Shown here piece after piece: positions 8,241 through 16,597 of a stretch of DNA of 64,000 nt. The first letter of the stretch is position 1. Every line of letters starts with the position of its first letter. Where the stretch lies: contig JBBINR010000001.1 of NCBI GenBank assembly GCA_037443785.1, positions 103,978-167,977 of the forward strand, written 5' to 3'. The notes under the pieces are model-generated. The model was given only the letters and a program-made list of their open reading frames with translations, had not been told where the DNA came from and did no database searches. A program made the translations under genes and the position numbers. This stretch comes from JAQUOA01 sp037443785 (GTDB taxonomy: Bacteria > Bacteroidota > Ignavibacteria > UBA10030 > UBA8401).

Positions 8241-9632
8241 ATGAAGCAATTTGAACGTAAAATAATCCTTTTCGATTTTTTTGCCATTAATCTTGCATGG
8301 ATTTGTTACTATCTTCTGCGAGTGGAAAGTCAAATAATTGAATATCAAGCGAAGCCGGATCTGATTCTCCCCATGGTGATTATGTATCTGTTTTGGCTTG
8401 CACTATTTATGTTCTTTGGCTTGTATCGTGCGTGGTATGCCAAATCTCGTACGGATGAATTTGCAGCGGTTTTTAGAGCAATAACTCTCGGGTGCATGGT
8501 CCTTTTTTTTATCATATTTTTTGATGACGAACGCAACGCGACGTATTCTGCAAGTCGATTGATTATTTTGATGTATTGGATATTGATGATTGTATTTGTT
8601 GGAGGAGGAAGAATTGCCGTCCGAAGTTTCCGTAAGCGGCTCCTCATTCAAGGTATTGGGTTGAGAGAAACAATCATTGTCGGGAGTGGGCAAAAGGCTG
8701 TTGAATTATTTGAATCGATAAAAAAATACCCTGCCCTTGGATATAATATAGTTGGATTTGTTTTGCCAGATGGGGTATCCAGCGGAAATAGTCATTTACC
8801 GACAAAAGTTCTTGGAGACATTAATGGCATTCCCAACATACTCAACGATTTTCATATAAGTAATATCCTTCTTGCACCGGATGATCATCAAAAAGAAATT
8901 GTTCTTAATGTTGTTCAACTTTCAACAGGATTTGATGTGTCCGTCAAAATCATTCCTGATATGTACGACATCATTTCAGGGCAGGCTCGTACAAATCAAC
9001 TTTATGGTTTTCCTCTTATTGAAATAATGCCGCATATCATGCAGCCGTGGGAAGAGAGTGCAAAAAGAATAACGGATATTTTCGTTTCTATTATTATATT
9101 ATTTTTGTCAGCGCCATTATGGTTGTTCGTTGCAATTGCTATTAAGATCAATTCGGCAGGTTCTCTGGTGTATTCACAGGAGCGTGTTGGTAAAGATGGA
9201 AAAATTTTTAAGATGCATAAATTTCGTTCGATGTATCAAGATGCCGAAGCAAGGACAGGGCCGGTATGGGCAACATCGAATGATCCACGGGTGACACGTG
9301 TAGGAAGGTTTCTTCGGAAAACAAGGCTTGATGAGATCCCTCAGTTTATGGATGTGCTGCGTGGAGAAATGAGTTTAGTGGGTCCCAGACCGGAGCGGCC
9401 GCATTTCGTTGAAACATTGTCAAAAGAAATCCCGTTGTATAAAAGAAGACTTGCAGTGAAACCTGGAATCACAGGATGGGCGCAGATCAAACAAGGCTAT
9501 GATACGTCGATCGACGATGTGAAATCAAAAGTAAGGTTCGATTTATTTTATATTGAAAACATGTCGTTTCGCATGGACATCAAAATTTTATTAATGACAT
9601 TTTACACTATGATAGCAGGAAAAGGAAACTGA
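8241..9632 (+). CDS. Polyprenyl-phosphate glycosyl-1-phosphate transferase (WcaJ/WbaP family)
   Basis: A complete 463-residue initiating enzyme. Four N-terminal membrane segments (to about residue 120) are followed by a CoA-binding-like Rossmann domain (ETIIVGSGQKAVELFE near residue 142) and a membrane re-entrant helix. The catalytic domain has QERVGKDGKIF, KFRSM, the Asp-Glu dyad D364-E365 in LDEIPQF, and SLVGPRPERP. It should transfer a sugar-1-phosphate from a nucleotide sugar to undecaprenyl phosphate, starting the repeat unit that the flippases export. Its stop overlaps the ATG of the next gene by one base. It is the intact counterpart of the degenerate module in the fusion protein at 10453-12450. 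Confidence 0.93.
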   Translation: MKQFERKIILFDFFAINLAWICYYLLRVESQIIEYQAKPDLILPMVIMYLFWLALFMFFGLYRAWYAKSRTDEFAAVFRAITLGCMVLFFIIFFDDERNATYSASRLIILMYWILMIVFVGGGRIAVRSFRKRLLIQGIGLRETIIVGSGQKAVELFESIKKYPALGYNIVGFVLPDGVSSGNSHLPTKVLGDINGIPNILNDFHISNILLAPDDHQKEIVLNVVQLSTGFDVSVKIIPDMYDIISGQARTNQLYGFPLIEIMPHIMQPWEESAKRITDIFVSIIILFLSAPLWLFVAIAIKINSAGSLVYSQERVGKDGKIFKMHKFRSMYQDAEARTGPVWATSNDPRVTRVGRFLRKTRLDEIPQFMDVLRGEMSLVGPRPERPHFVETLSKEIPLYKRRLAVKPGITGWAQIKQGYDTSIDDVKSKVRFDLFYIENMSFRMDIKILLMTFYTMIAGKGN

Positions 9633-10347
9633 TGCCAAAAGCCCTTATAATAATTCCGACATATAATGAATCTCCGAATGCCGAGCGCATTATTACCGAA
9701 GTACTTCAGCAAAGCGACATGGTTGAAGTTCTGATTGTTGACGACAATTCTCCTGATGGCACTGCAGAGATCGTAAAAAAAATGATGCAAACGGATCATC
9801 GCATTCATCTTTTGCAGCGTGAAAAAAAGTTAGGTTTGGGGACAGCATACGTTGCTGGATTTAAATACGCTATTGAACATCAATTTGATTTCATTTTCGA
9901 AATGGATGCAGATTTTTCACACAATCCGAAAGAAATTCCCATCATGTTGGGCAAGATGGATGAATGCGACGTCTTGATTGGTTCACGTTATATCAAGGGT
10001 GTTAATGTCGTGAATTGGCCGATGAAACGTTTGCTGCTTAGCTATTCAGCAAATATTTACACTCGTGTCGTAACAGGTATGCCTGTGCACGATGCTACTG
10101 CCGGATTCAAATGTTATAAGCGTAAAGTTCTTGAATCGATCAATATTGATTCGCTCCGGTCGAACGGTTACGCTTTTCAGATTGAGACGAATTTTTTGGC
10201 ATGGAAAAAAGGTTTGCCTTAAAAGAAATGCCGATTGTATTTGTCGATCGCCGGGTTGGTGTTTCGAAGATGAATAAAAAAATTGTTTATGAAGCGGCGT
10301 TTATGGTGTGGAAACTTAAGGCTCGAAGTCTTTTCAATAAACTCTAA
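9632..10347 (+). pseudogene. Polyprenol-phosphate mannose synthase-like GT2, one frameshift
   Basis: The first 196 codons (to the stop at 10220-10222) encode a Dpm1-like GT2 with ALIIIPTYNES, VDDNSPDGT, EMDADFSHNP and the segment TAGFKCYKRKVLESI. The family's C-terminal signature is missing in that frame but continues in the -1 frame: LKEMPIVFVDRRVGVSKM, then a helix ending at the stop at 10345-10347. Reading both pieces restores the usual length of about 238 residues. The shift falls at an A6 run (10205-10210); one more A would join the frames as WKKRFALKEM. Dpm1 enzymes move mannose or another hexose from a nucleotide sugar to a polyprenyl phosphate carrier. Whether this is mutation, assembly error or recoding cannot be decided here. 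Confidence 0.85.
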
Positions 10348-10452
10348 GAAAAGGCTGGTCAACCGGATGTTTTTGCTCAAGAGTGAAAAATTTCTCTTCA
10401 TTAATCTTCAAGGTAAATCAGAAGACGTTCAGCGTCTGACTGATACATTCTG

Positions 10453-12450
10453 ATGGATATTTCCGTCGTCATTGTTAACTATAATGTGCGTGATTTTCTC
10501 AATAATGCACTTGTCTCTCTTTCCAAATCGCTCGAAGGATTAACTGCAGAAATTATTGTTGTCGATAATGCCTCAGACGACGGCAGTGTTGAACATGTTG
10601 CTAAAAACTTTCCTGAAGTAAAAATAATTGCGAACAAAACCAATCTTGGTTTTGCAAAAGCAAATAACGAAGCGTTAGCTATTGCAAAAGGGAAATATTT
10701 TCTCTTAATCAATCCAGATACGGTGGTTCAAGAAGACACAATTTGCACATTAATAAATTTTTTTGAGGCGACACCATCCGCAGGAATGGTTGGGTGTAAA
10801 ATTCTTAATCCTGACGGTACGTTGCAGCTCCCATGCAGACGGAGTTTTCCCACGCCGTGGATTGCATTTACAAAAACGTTCGGACTCAGTTCGCTGTTCC
10901 CGAATTCAAAATTATTTGCCCGTTACAATCTTACCTATCTTGATCCTGATAAAATTTATGCAGTTGACGCTATTAGCGGCTCGTTTATGATGATTCGCCG
11001 TGCAGTGTATGAAAAAATCGGCGGATTGGATGAATCCTTTTTTATGTATGGAGAGGATCTCGATTGGTGTTATAGAGTCAATCAGAACGGATGGAAAGTA
11101 TTTTATGTGCCGACGACGTCAATCATTCATTATAAAGGCGAAAGCACACGCCGAAGTGATATTGACGAGCTGAAAGTTTTTTACAACGCTATGCGTTTGT
11201 TTGTAAAAAAACATCATACCGGTTCATCAGCATTTGAATGGTTCATTTATTCGGGTATTTATCTTCGTAAGATCATTGCTGGTTTTGCTCGAATCATCAA
11301 ACCGTTTTTGGTAGTGCTGCTTGACGTCATGATTGTTAATGCGACGATTCTTATCGGAGAATATATAAGAAAATCGCACATCTTGACGTTTCCATCGTAC
11401 GCATATCCTTGGACGTTTATTATTCCGCCACTGATTGTTGCGAGCGCATTATTTGTTAGCGGGGTTTATACAGAACGGAAATTATCTGTTTCGCGGTCTT
11501 TTTCTGCGGTATTCATTTCCTATATCATTATTTCTTCACTAACTGCATTTGTCAAAGAATTTGCATTCAGCAGAATGATCATTTTAATTGCAGGTGGACT
11601 TTCAATTATCCTCGTACCTGGTTGGCGATTGCTTCTTCGCTTTTTAGGTTTTGGAGAAAAAATAACGCGAACAACATTATTTGGAAGACGCACGTTGATT
11701 GTCGGTGTAAATGAATCAGGTCAAGAGATTTTAAAAAAATTACGAGCGCGTGTCGGCGGAGGATATTCTGTTGTAGGGTTTATTGATGTAAATCGACTGC
11801 GCATTGGCGAAAAAGTTCTTGATGTTGAAATCATCGGAAGTATTGAAACCATTCGAAAAATTATTGAAGCATATAGAATCAGTGAAGTTATTTTCGCCTC
11901 TAATGCCCTTTCCTATACAACCATCCTGAACATTATCGCGAGTAATGCGAGGAGATCGGTAAACTATCGGCTTGTTCCGAGCAATCTTGAAGTGATTATT
12001 GGAAAATCCAGTATTGATCAACTTGATGAAATTCCGTTTATCGATATCGAATACAATATTACAAAATCAACTAATAGGGTCGTAAAAAGGCTTTTTGACC
12101 TTGTTGCAGGGTTAATCCTTTTGATTTCCGTTTCACCTTTTGTATATTTCTCACGGATTTTCACATCAAAATCCCCTGGGAAAGCGGCAAAGGTGTTTTT
12201 GCAAATGCCATGGGTAGTTTCTGGATCGATGAGTTTGGTTGGATATTTTGATGAGAAGCATAATCATCAGCAAGGAAAGAGTTTTTATCGTGGTAAACCG
12301 GGAATTACCGGTTTAGTGCATATTTACGACAGAAAAGATTTAAGTACTGAAGAAAAAGAACAGTACGATCTTTACTACGCAAAAAATCAGTCGTTCCTTC
12401 TTGATCTTGAAATACTTGTAAAAAGTTTACTGAAGTTGATTCAGCGATAA
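10453..12450 (+). CDS. Fusion of GT2 glycosyltransferase and degenerate glycosylphosphotransferase module
   Basis: A 665-residue protein. Residues 1-280 form a rhamnosyltransferase-like GT2 domain (SVVIVNYNVRDFLNNAL, NLGFAKANNEALA, LLINPDTVV, FFMYGEDLDWCYR). Membrane segments occupy about 290-400. A CoA-binding-like Rossmann domain starts near 415 (TLIVGVNESGQEIL). From about 543 the sequence resembles polyprenyl glycosylphosphotransferases (KRLFDLVAGLILL, GSMSLVGYFDEK, GKPGITGLVHI), but the ERVG, KFRSM and DE-P-Q segments are absent. Roughly 70-80 catalytic residues seem to be missing, so this part is probably inactive as a transferase. The GT2 half looks complete. The fused tail may anchor the enzyme at the membrane or regulate the intact transferase encoded at 8241. 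Confidence 0.85.
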   Translation: MDISVVIVNYNVRDFLNNALVSLSKSLEGLTAEIIVVDNASDDGSVEHVAKNFPEVKIIANKTNLGFAKANNEALAIAKGKYFLLINPDTVVQEDTICTLINFFEATPSAGMVGCKILNPDGTLQLPCRRSFPTPWIAFTKTFGLSSLFPNSKLFARYNLTYLDPDKIYAVDAISGSFMMIRRAVYEKIGGLDESFFMYGEDLDWCYRVNQNGWKVFYVPTTSIIHYKGESTRRSDIDELKVFYNAMRLFVKKHHTGSSAFEWFIYSGIYLRKIIAGFARIIKPFLVVLLDVMIVNATILIGEYIRKSHILTFPSYAYPWTFIIPPLIVASALFVSGVYTERKLSVSRSFSAVFISYIIISSLTAFVKEFAFSRMIILIAGGLSIILVPGWRLLLRFLGFGEKITRTTLFGRRTLIVGVNESGQEILKKLRARVGGGYSVVGFIDVNRLRIGEKVLDVEIIGSIETIRKIIEAYRISEVIFASNALSYTTILNIIASNARRSVNYRLVPSNLEVIIGKSSIDQLDEIPFIDIEYNITKSTNRVVKRLFDLVAGLILLISVSPFVYFSRIFTSKSPGKAAKVFLQMPWVVSGSMSLVGYFDEKHNHQQGKSFYRGKPGITGLVHIYDRKDLSTEEKEQYDLYYAKNQSFLLDLEILVKSLLKLIQR

Positions 12451-12465
12451 CAAACCGGAGTTTTT

Positions 12466-13416
12466 ATGGCAAAAGTGGTACTCGATTTTGAAAAGCCAAT
12501 TTACGATTTGGAACAAAAAATAGAAGAGATTAGGAATATTTCGGGCGATGTTGATGTCTCTAATGAGATTAAAACATTGGAAAAGAAAGTAAACCAATTG
12601 CGCGAAAATGTCTTTTCAAATCTCTCCCGTTGGCAGAGGGTTCAACTAGCGCGTCATCCCGAGCGGCCATATACGTTGGATTATATTCAAAATATGACGA
12701 CGGATTTTGTAGAGCTTCACGGTGACAGAGCATTTGGTGATGACAAAGCAATTGTCGGTGGATTTGCTAAGATTGGTGACCAATCGGTAATGATTATTGG
12801 CCATCAAAAGGGTCGTGACACGAAATCGAATTTGTATCGCAATTTTGGAATGCCTAATCCGGAAGGATACCGAAAAGCACTGCGGTTAATGAAGCTTGCC
12901 GCAAAATTTAATAAGCCGGTAGTAACAATGCTTGATACACCCGGTGCCTATCCGGGGCTTGAAGCTGAAGAGCGTGGACAAGCTGAAGCAATTGCGCGAA
13001 ATCTTTTTGAAATGTCTCGTTTACCTGTTCCAATTATTGTCGTCATTATCGGCGAAGGAGCATCTGGCGGTGCTTTAGGCATTGGAGTCGGTGACAGGAT
13101 GTTGATGTTGGAAAATACTTGGTACTCAGTAATTGCTCCGGAATCGTGTTCCTCAATTCTCTGGAAGAGTTGGGAATTCAAAGAGCAGGCTGCTGAGGCA
13201 CTTCGTTTAACTCCGCCGGATTTGCTCGAACAAAAGATTATTGATCGAATTATTCCTGAACCGCAAGGCGGGGCACATCGAAATCCGCAGCAAGCGGCGA
13301 TGATTTTAAAAGATGCACTGTTGCAAGAGTTAAAATCTTTCCAGAAAATCAAACCGGAGAAACTCATTCAGCAGCGATTGGAAAAATTCTGTAAGATGGG
13401 TGCCTGGAATGAGTGA
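12466..13416 (+). CDS. accA: Acetyl-CoA carboxylase carboxyltransferase subunit alpha
   Basis: A 316-residue protein of standard AccA length. It has the N-terminal coiled segment (LEQKIEEIRNI) and the conserved core VELHGDRAFGDDKAIVGG near residue 84, GRDTKSNLYRNFGMPNPEGY, PVVTMLDTPGAYPGLEAEERG and GEGASGGALGIGVGD. With AccD it forms the transferase that moves the carboxyl group from carboxybiotin to acetyl-CoA, the first committed step of fatty acid synthesis. The start is 15 bases after the fusion glycosyltransferase stop. Its last 8 bases overlap the thioesterase gene, linking two acyl-CoA enzymes in one transcript. Confidence 0.97.
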   Translation: MAKVVLDFEKPIYDLEQKIEEIRNISGDVDVSNEIKTLEKKVNQLRENVFSNLSRWQRVQLARHPERPYTLDYIQNMTTDFVELHGDRAFGDDKAIVGGFAKIGDQSVMIIGHQKGRDTKSNLYRNFGMPNPEGYRKALRLMKLAAKFNKPVVTMLDTPGAYPGLEAEERGQAEAIARNLFEMSRLPVPIIVVIIGEGASGGALGIGVGDRMLMLENTWYSVIAPESCSSILWKSWEFKEQAAEALRLTPPDLLEQKIIDRIIPEPQGGAHRNPQQAAMILKDALLQELKSFQKIKPEKLIQQRLEKFCKMGAWNE

Positions 13417-13828
13417 GAAGGGTGTTTCATTTGTTTCCGACATTCGGGTTAGGTACGCCGAAACTGATGGAATGCGAGTAGTCTATCACGGAAATTATCT
13501 GGTGTATTTTGAAAATGCACGAACTGAATTATTACGGCATATCGGTTTGCCGTACAGTACTATTGAAAAGATGGGCATCTTCATTGTCGTCATTGAAGCC
13601 CATGCGCATTATCATCGTTCGGCTCAGTATGATGATCTTTTGCATGTAAAAGCGTCGGTCAATGAAATGCCCTCGACAAAAATTCGGATTGATTATACGA
13701 TTACTCGAAACGACAGTTCGGAAATACTTGTATCAGGCTATACACTTCACACGTTTCTTAATTCGCAAACGAGTCGTCCGGTTCGACCGCCGCAGGAATT
13801 TATTTTACTTATGCAACAATATTTTTGA
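13409..13828 (+). CDS. YbgC-like acyl-CoA thioesterase (hotdog fold)
   Basis: A 139-residue single hotdog-domain protein. The 4-hydroxybenzoyl-CoA thioesterase/YbgC signature appears as RYAETDGMRVVYHGNYLVYF near residues 12-31, with the catalytic Asp in ETD, followed by ARTELLR. The ATG at 13409 overlaps the end of accA by 8 bases; a GTG at 13400 in frame is possible but would lengthen the overlap. Such enzymes hydrolyse short or medium acyl-CoA esters in the cytoplasm, and in proteobacteria YbgC is linked to the Tol system. No Tol genes are present here. Coupling to accA suggests a lipid-related role. Confidence 0.85.
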   Translation: MSEKGVSFVSDIRVRYAETDGMRVVYHGNYLVYFENARTELLRHIGLPYSTIEKMGIFIVVIEAHAHYHRSAQYDDLLHVKASVNEMPSTKIRIDYTITRNDSSEILVSGYTLHTFLNSQTSRPVRPPQEFILLMQQYF

Positions 13829-13833
13829 TCCCT

Positions 13834-13995
13834 ATGCTCAAGAAAGAACTTCTCGATATTATCTGCTGTCCAAAATGCAAATCGGAATTACGCTACGATG
13901 CACAGAAGAATACTCTTACCTGCACGTCATGCGGTAAAGTCTACGAAGTAAAAAACGATATCCCCATTTTGCTTCCGGAAGAGAATGGAAAATAA
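13834..13995 (+). CDS. Small Trm112/UPF0434-like zinc-ribbon protein
   Basis: A 53-residue protein. It begins MLKKELLDIICCPKCKSEL and has a second knuckle CTSCGKVYEV followed by IPILLPEE, the pattern of Trm112-like (UPF0434/YcaR) proteins. Four cysteines in two CXXC-type pairs should bind one zinc. Trm112 activates methyltransferases in eukaryotes and archaea; the bacterial role is less clear. It begins 5 bases after the thioesterase stop and overlaps the start of nadC by 11 bases, so it is surely translated within this operon if real. Family resemblance and tight packing support it strongly despite its size. Confidence 0.85.
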   Translation: MLKKELLDIICCPKCKSELRYDAQKNTLTCTSCGKVYEVKNDIPILLPEENGK

Positions 13996-14845
13996 CTATC
14001 TAAACGATAGCCGCATTGGAAGGCTCATCGAACAGGCATTGTTTGAAGATGTTGGTTTTGGCGATATCACGTCTGAATCTCTTATCCCCGAAGAACAACT
14101 TGGCAAGGCCGAATTGATTGCAAAGGAACATGGAATAATTTCCGGCATTGATATTGTCAAAATTGTTTTTAGTTATGTTGACGGCCAGGTTTCTTTTGCT
14201 CCCAACGTTGTCGACGGAGCGCTTGTCGAATCGGGGGTATCACTTGGGGAATTTCACGGTCCGGTCAGAAGTTTATTGACAGGTGAACGTGTCGCATTGA
14301 ATTTTTTGCAGCGAATGTCCGGGATTGCAACCCTGACGCATAAATATGTTCATGTCGTTGCCGGAACGCGAGCAAAAATTTCCGATACCCGAAAAACAGT
14401 TCCAGGATTGCGTGTTCTCGATAAAAAGGCTGTTGTGGATGGAGGAGGAATTAACCACCGCTTCGGCCTCGATTCGATGGTGCTCATTAAAGATAACCAT
14501 ATTGCGGCAGCCGGTGGCATAAAAAGCGCTGTTGAGAAATGCAAAAATTATTTGAGAGCGCAAGACGTTGATGTAAAAATTGAAGTGGAAACAACGACAA
14601 TCGATCAAGTGAAAGAATTGCTTGAAATTGGCGGTATCGATCGCATCATGCTCGATAATTATTCTCTCGAAGCAATGCGTGAGGCAGTAACATTGATAAA
14701 CCATACCGTTGAGGTTGAAGCTTCAGGCGGAGTTGCTTTGCAAACTGTCCGCGCTATTGCAGAAACGGGCGTTGATATTGTTTCTGTCGGTGCATTAACT
14801 CATTCCCCCAAAGCGCTGGATATCTCACTCGAAATCCTTTCTTAA
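13985..14845 (+). CDS. nadC: Nicotinate-nucleotide pyrophosphorylase (carboxylating)
   Basis: A 286-residue QAPRTase. Features include the N-terminal EDVGFGDITSESLIP, the alpha/beta barrel motif ERVALNFLQRMSGIAT, ISDTRKTVPGLRVLDKKAV near residue 132, GGGINHRFGLDSMVLIKDNH, and the late IEVEASGGV and VDIVSVGALTHS strands. It converts quinolinate and PRPP to nicotinate mononucleotide, CO2 and pyrophosphate in de novo NAD synthesis. NadA and NadB are not in this window. The start lies inside the Trm112-like gene, and the next gene starts 1 base after the stop, so it is part of a continuous operon. Confidence 0.96.
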   Translation: MENNYLNDSRIGRLIEQALFEDVGFGDITSESLIPEEQLGKAELIAKEHGIISGIDIVKIVFSYVDGQVSFAPNVVDGALVESGVSLGEFHGPVRSLLTGERVALNFLQRMSGIATLTHKYVHVVAGTRAKISDTRKTVPGLRVLDKKAVVDGGGINHRFGLDSMVLIKDNHIAAAGGIKSAVEKCKNYLRAQDVDVKIEVETTTIDQVKELLEIGGIDRIMLDNYSLEAMREAVTLINHTVEVEASGGVALQTVRAIAETGVDIVSVGALTHSPKALDISLEILS

Positions 14846-14846
14846 T

Positions 14847-16298
14847 ATGTTTGAACAAATAAAGAAACTCGGTTCCGATACATTGGTGTACGGTGTGAGT
14901 ACAATTGTTGCACGGTTATTGAATTTTGCATTGGTGCCGCTGTATACGAATGTGCTAACGAAGGCCGAAGTTGGTATCGTTGCAACGCTCTATTCCTACA
15001 TTGCTTTCATCATAATTTTTTACAGCTTCGGAATGGAGTCTGCGTATCTCCGTTTCGCTTCCTCCAAAGAAATTGGGGATGAAAAAGATAATTTTTCAAC
15101 ACCATTCCTTTCGGTCGCGGCGGTTTCTGTATTTATTTCTTTGTTGCTTTTCCTTTTTTCTCATCCGCTGACAATTCCATTACAAATCGATTTTTCGCAA
15201 AATGTGCTGTTGCAATATGCGGCAGTGATATTATTCTTCGATGCTATTGTGATGGTTCCCTTTGCTTCACTTAGACTTGAGCGGAAGGCAAAATTTTTTG
15301 CTGCGGTTAAAATTCTTAATATTACGGTGACTGTTGCACTGAATGTTGTGATGCTCTTTTATACTTCGCTAAGGATTGAAGGAGTTTTTCTTGCCAATCT
15401 TATCGCGTCAGTTCTCACTTTTGTTGTCCTGCTTCCGGTAATTTTACAAAAATTGAAATTTTCCTTTCACGGTGAATTGATGAAGGAATTGTTAAAGTTC
15501 GGTCTTCCGATAATTCCGGCGGCACTTTCGGGAATCGTATTACAAATAGCCGACAGGCCAATCGTAAAATATTTAATCAACGATGCAGCCGTAGGTGTGT
15601 ACCAAGCAAATTACCGATTGGGAATTTTCATGGCGTTAATCAATGGAATGTTTGAATACGCCTGGCGTCCTTTCTTTTTGTCGCACGCAAAAGATCCGGA
15701 TGCGAAAAAAATCTTTTCCCGTGTCATGACCTATTATCTGCTTGGCACATTAGGAGTATTTGTGTTTCTGTGTCTTTTTCTTCCGAATGTCATTCAGCAT
15801 AAATATTTCGGACATTATATTATCCCGCCGTCGTATTGGACCGGATTATCTGTGGTTCCGTGGGTGATGCTTGGATATATATTCAGCGGAATTGCAACCA
15901 ACTTAAATGCCGGTGTGCAAATAGAAAAGAAAACAAAATATTTGTTTCCGACATCGCTGAGCGGTTCAACGACAAATGTCGTGTTGAATTTTGTACTAAT
16001 TCCCTTTTTCGGCATTATGGGAGCCGCCTATGCGACAACAATAGGGTATGTTGTGCTGGCAGTCAGTTTGTATGTTATTGTTCAACGCTTTTATCATGTC
16101 GAATATGAGTTTGTTCGGATCGGGAAGCTTGCATTGATTTCCATTATGGTGTTTGTGGTTTTAAATTTTACGGAACCATCGTTGATTGTTAAACTGGGTA
16201 TGTTTATTTCTTGGGGTATTGGACTGTTTGTTTTTGGATTCTTTACGGAAGGGGAATTACATAACATAAAAAGAATTATTTTTAGAAAAACTTCTTGA
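14847..16298 (+). CDS. Polysaccharide biosynthesis flippase (MATE-like)
   Basis: A 483-residue polytopic membrane protein with about 12-14 hydrophobic segments. It opens with DTLVYGVSTIVARLLNFALV and carries FGLPIIPAALSGIVLQIADR near residue 220, as in the RfbX/Wzx and MurJ-related exporters. It should flip lipid-linked oligosaccharide from the inner to the outer leaflet of the inner membrane. It starts 1 base after nadC. It is the second flippase of the window, so the locus may serve two glycans, or this one may pair with the core transferases at 8.2-12.4 kb. The lipid II flippase role is less likely given the glycan genes nearby. Confidence 0.88.
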   Translation: MFEQIKKLGSDTLVYGVSTIVARLLNFALVPLYTNVLTKAEVGIVATLYSYIAFIIIFYSFGMESAYLRFASSKEIGDEKDNFSTPFLSVAAVSVFISLLLFLFSHPLTIPLQIDFSQNVLLQYAAVILFFDAIVMVPFASLRLERKAKFFAAVKILNITVTVALNVVMLFYTSLRIEGVFLANLIASVLTFVVLLPVILQKLKFSFHGELMKELLKFGLPIIPAALSGIVLQIADRPIVKYLINDAAVGVYQANYRLGIFMALINGMFEYAWRPFFLSHAKDPDAKKIFSRVMTYYLLGTLGVFVFLCLFLPNVIQHKYFGHYIIPPSYWTGLSVVPWVMLGYIFSGIATNLNAGVQIEKKTKYLFPTSLSGSTTNVVLNFVLIPFFGIMGAAYATTIGYVVLAVSLYVIVQRFYHVEYEFVRIGKLALISIMVFVVLNFTEPSLIVKLGMFISWGIGLFVFGFFTEGELHNIKRIIFRKTS

Positions 16299-16345
16299 TT
16301 CCGCTTCCTCGATATTGTATCTTTCATGCAGTAAAATTGTTCTTT

Positions 16346-16485
16346 TGATAACAGTGTTGGTGTCCCGATATACAAATTGGGATGAAAATGGGAATTCCGT
16401 GATTCGGTAAACGAAAATTCGGAAGCTGTCCCGCAACTGTGAATCCGCCGTCGGCGGATGAGCCAGGAGACCTGCCAAAACTGAG
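16346..16485 (+). promoter_or_regulatory. Cobalamin riboswitch 1
   Basis: An adenosylcobalamin-type aptamer. The B12 box AGCCAGGAGACCTGCC is at 16461-16476. Upstream are CCCGCAACTGT (16430-16440) and GATGAAAATGGGAA (16381-16394), both canonical core elements, and GTTGGTGTCCC near 16356. A variable stem (ATCCGCC/GGCGGAT) sits before the box. The aptamer is followed by a terminator at 16540-16573 and then a DUF6580 membrane protein gene, so it should switch that gene off when cobalamin is abundant. Exact aptamer ends are approximate. Confidence 0.95.
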
Positions 16486-16539
16486 ATTCGATTCACCTTC
16501 GCGGAAAGAGGTGGTAGAAGTTTTTGAATAAAAAATCTT

Positions 16540-16573
16540 TTACGTCCCGAAACCGCCGGGACGTTTTCGTTTT
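16540..16573 (+). terminator. Terminator hairpin of riboswitch 1 expression platform
   Basis: The stem ACGTCCCG (16542-16549) pairs with CGGGACGT (16557-16564) around a 7-base loop and is followed by TTTTCGTTTT. It lies between the aptamer and the ribosome site of the next gene, so it is the likely regulated terminator. The competing anti-terminator pairing was not traced. Confidence 0.8.
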
Positions 16574-16597
16574 AAATATTTTAAAAAAGGAGATGTT

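Noticed and set aside
10423..10437. Small hairpin AGACG/CGTCT after the frameshifted transferase
   Set aside because: It has a stem of five pairs with no T tract, too weak to call a terminator.
12948..13367. A 139-codon open frame on the minus strand inside accA
   Set aside because: It lies fully within a clear accA reading frame, is rich in Cys/Ser in the manner of antisense frames, and shows no family motif or ribosome site.
14273..14704. A 143-codon minus-strand frame inside nadC
   Set aside because: nadC is unmistakable on the + strand, and the antisense frame has no recognisable domain.
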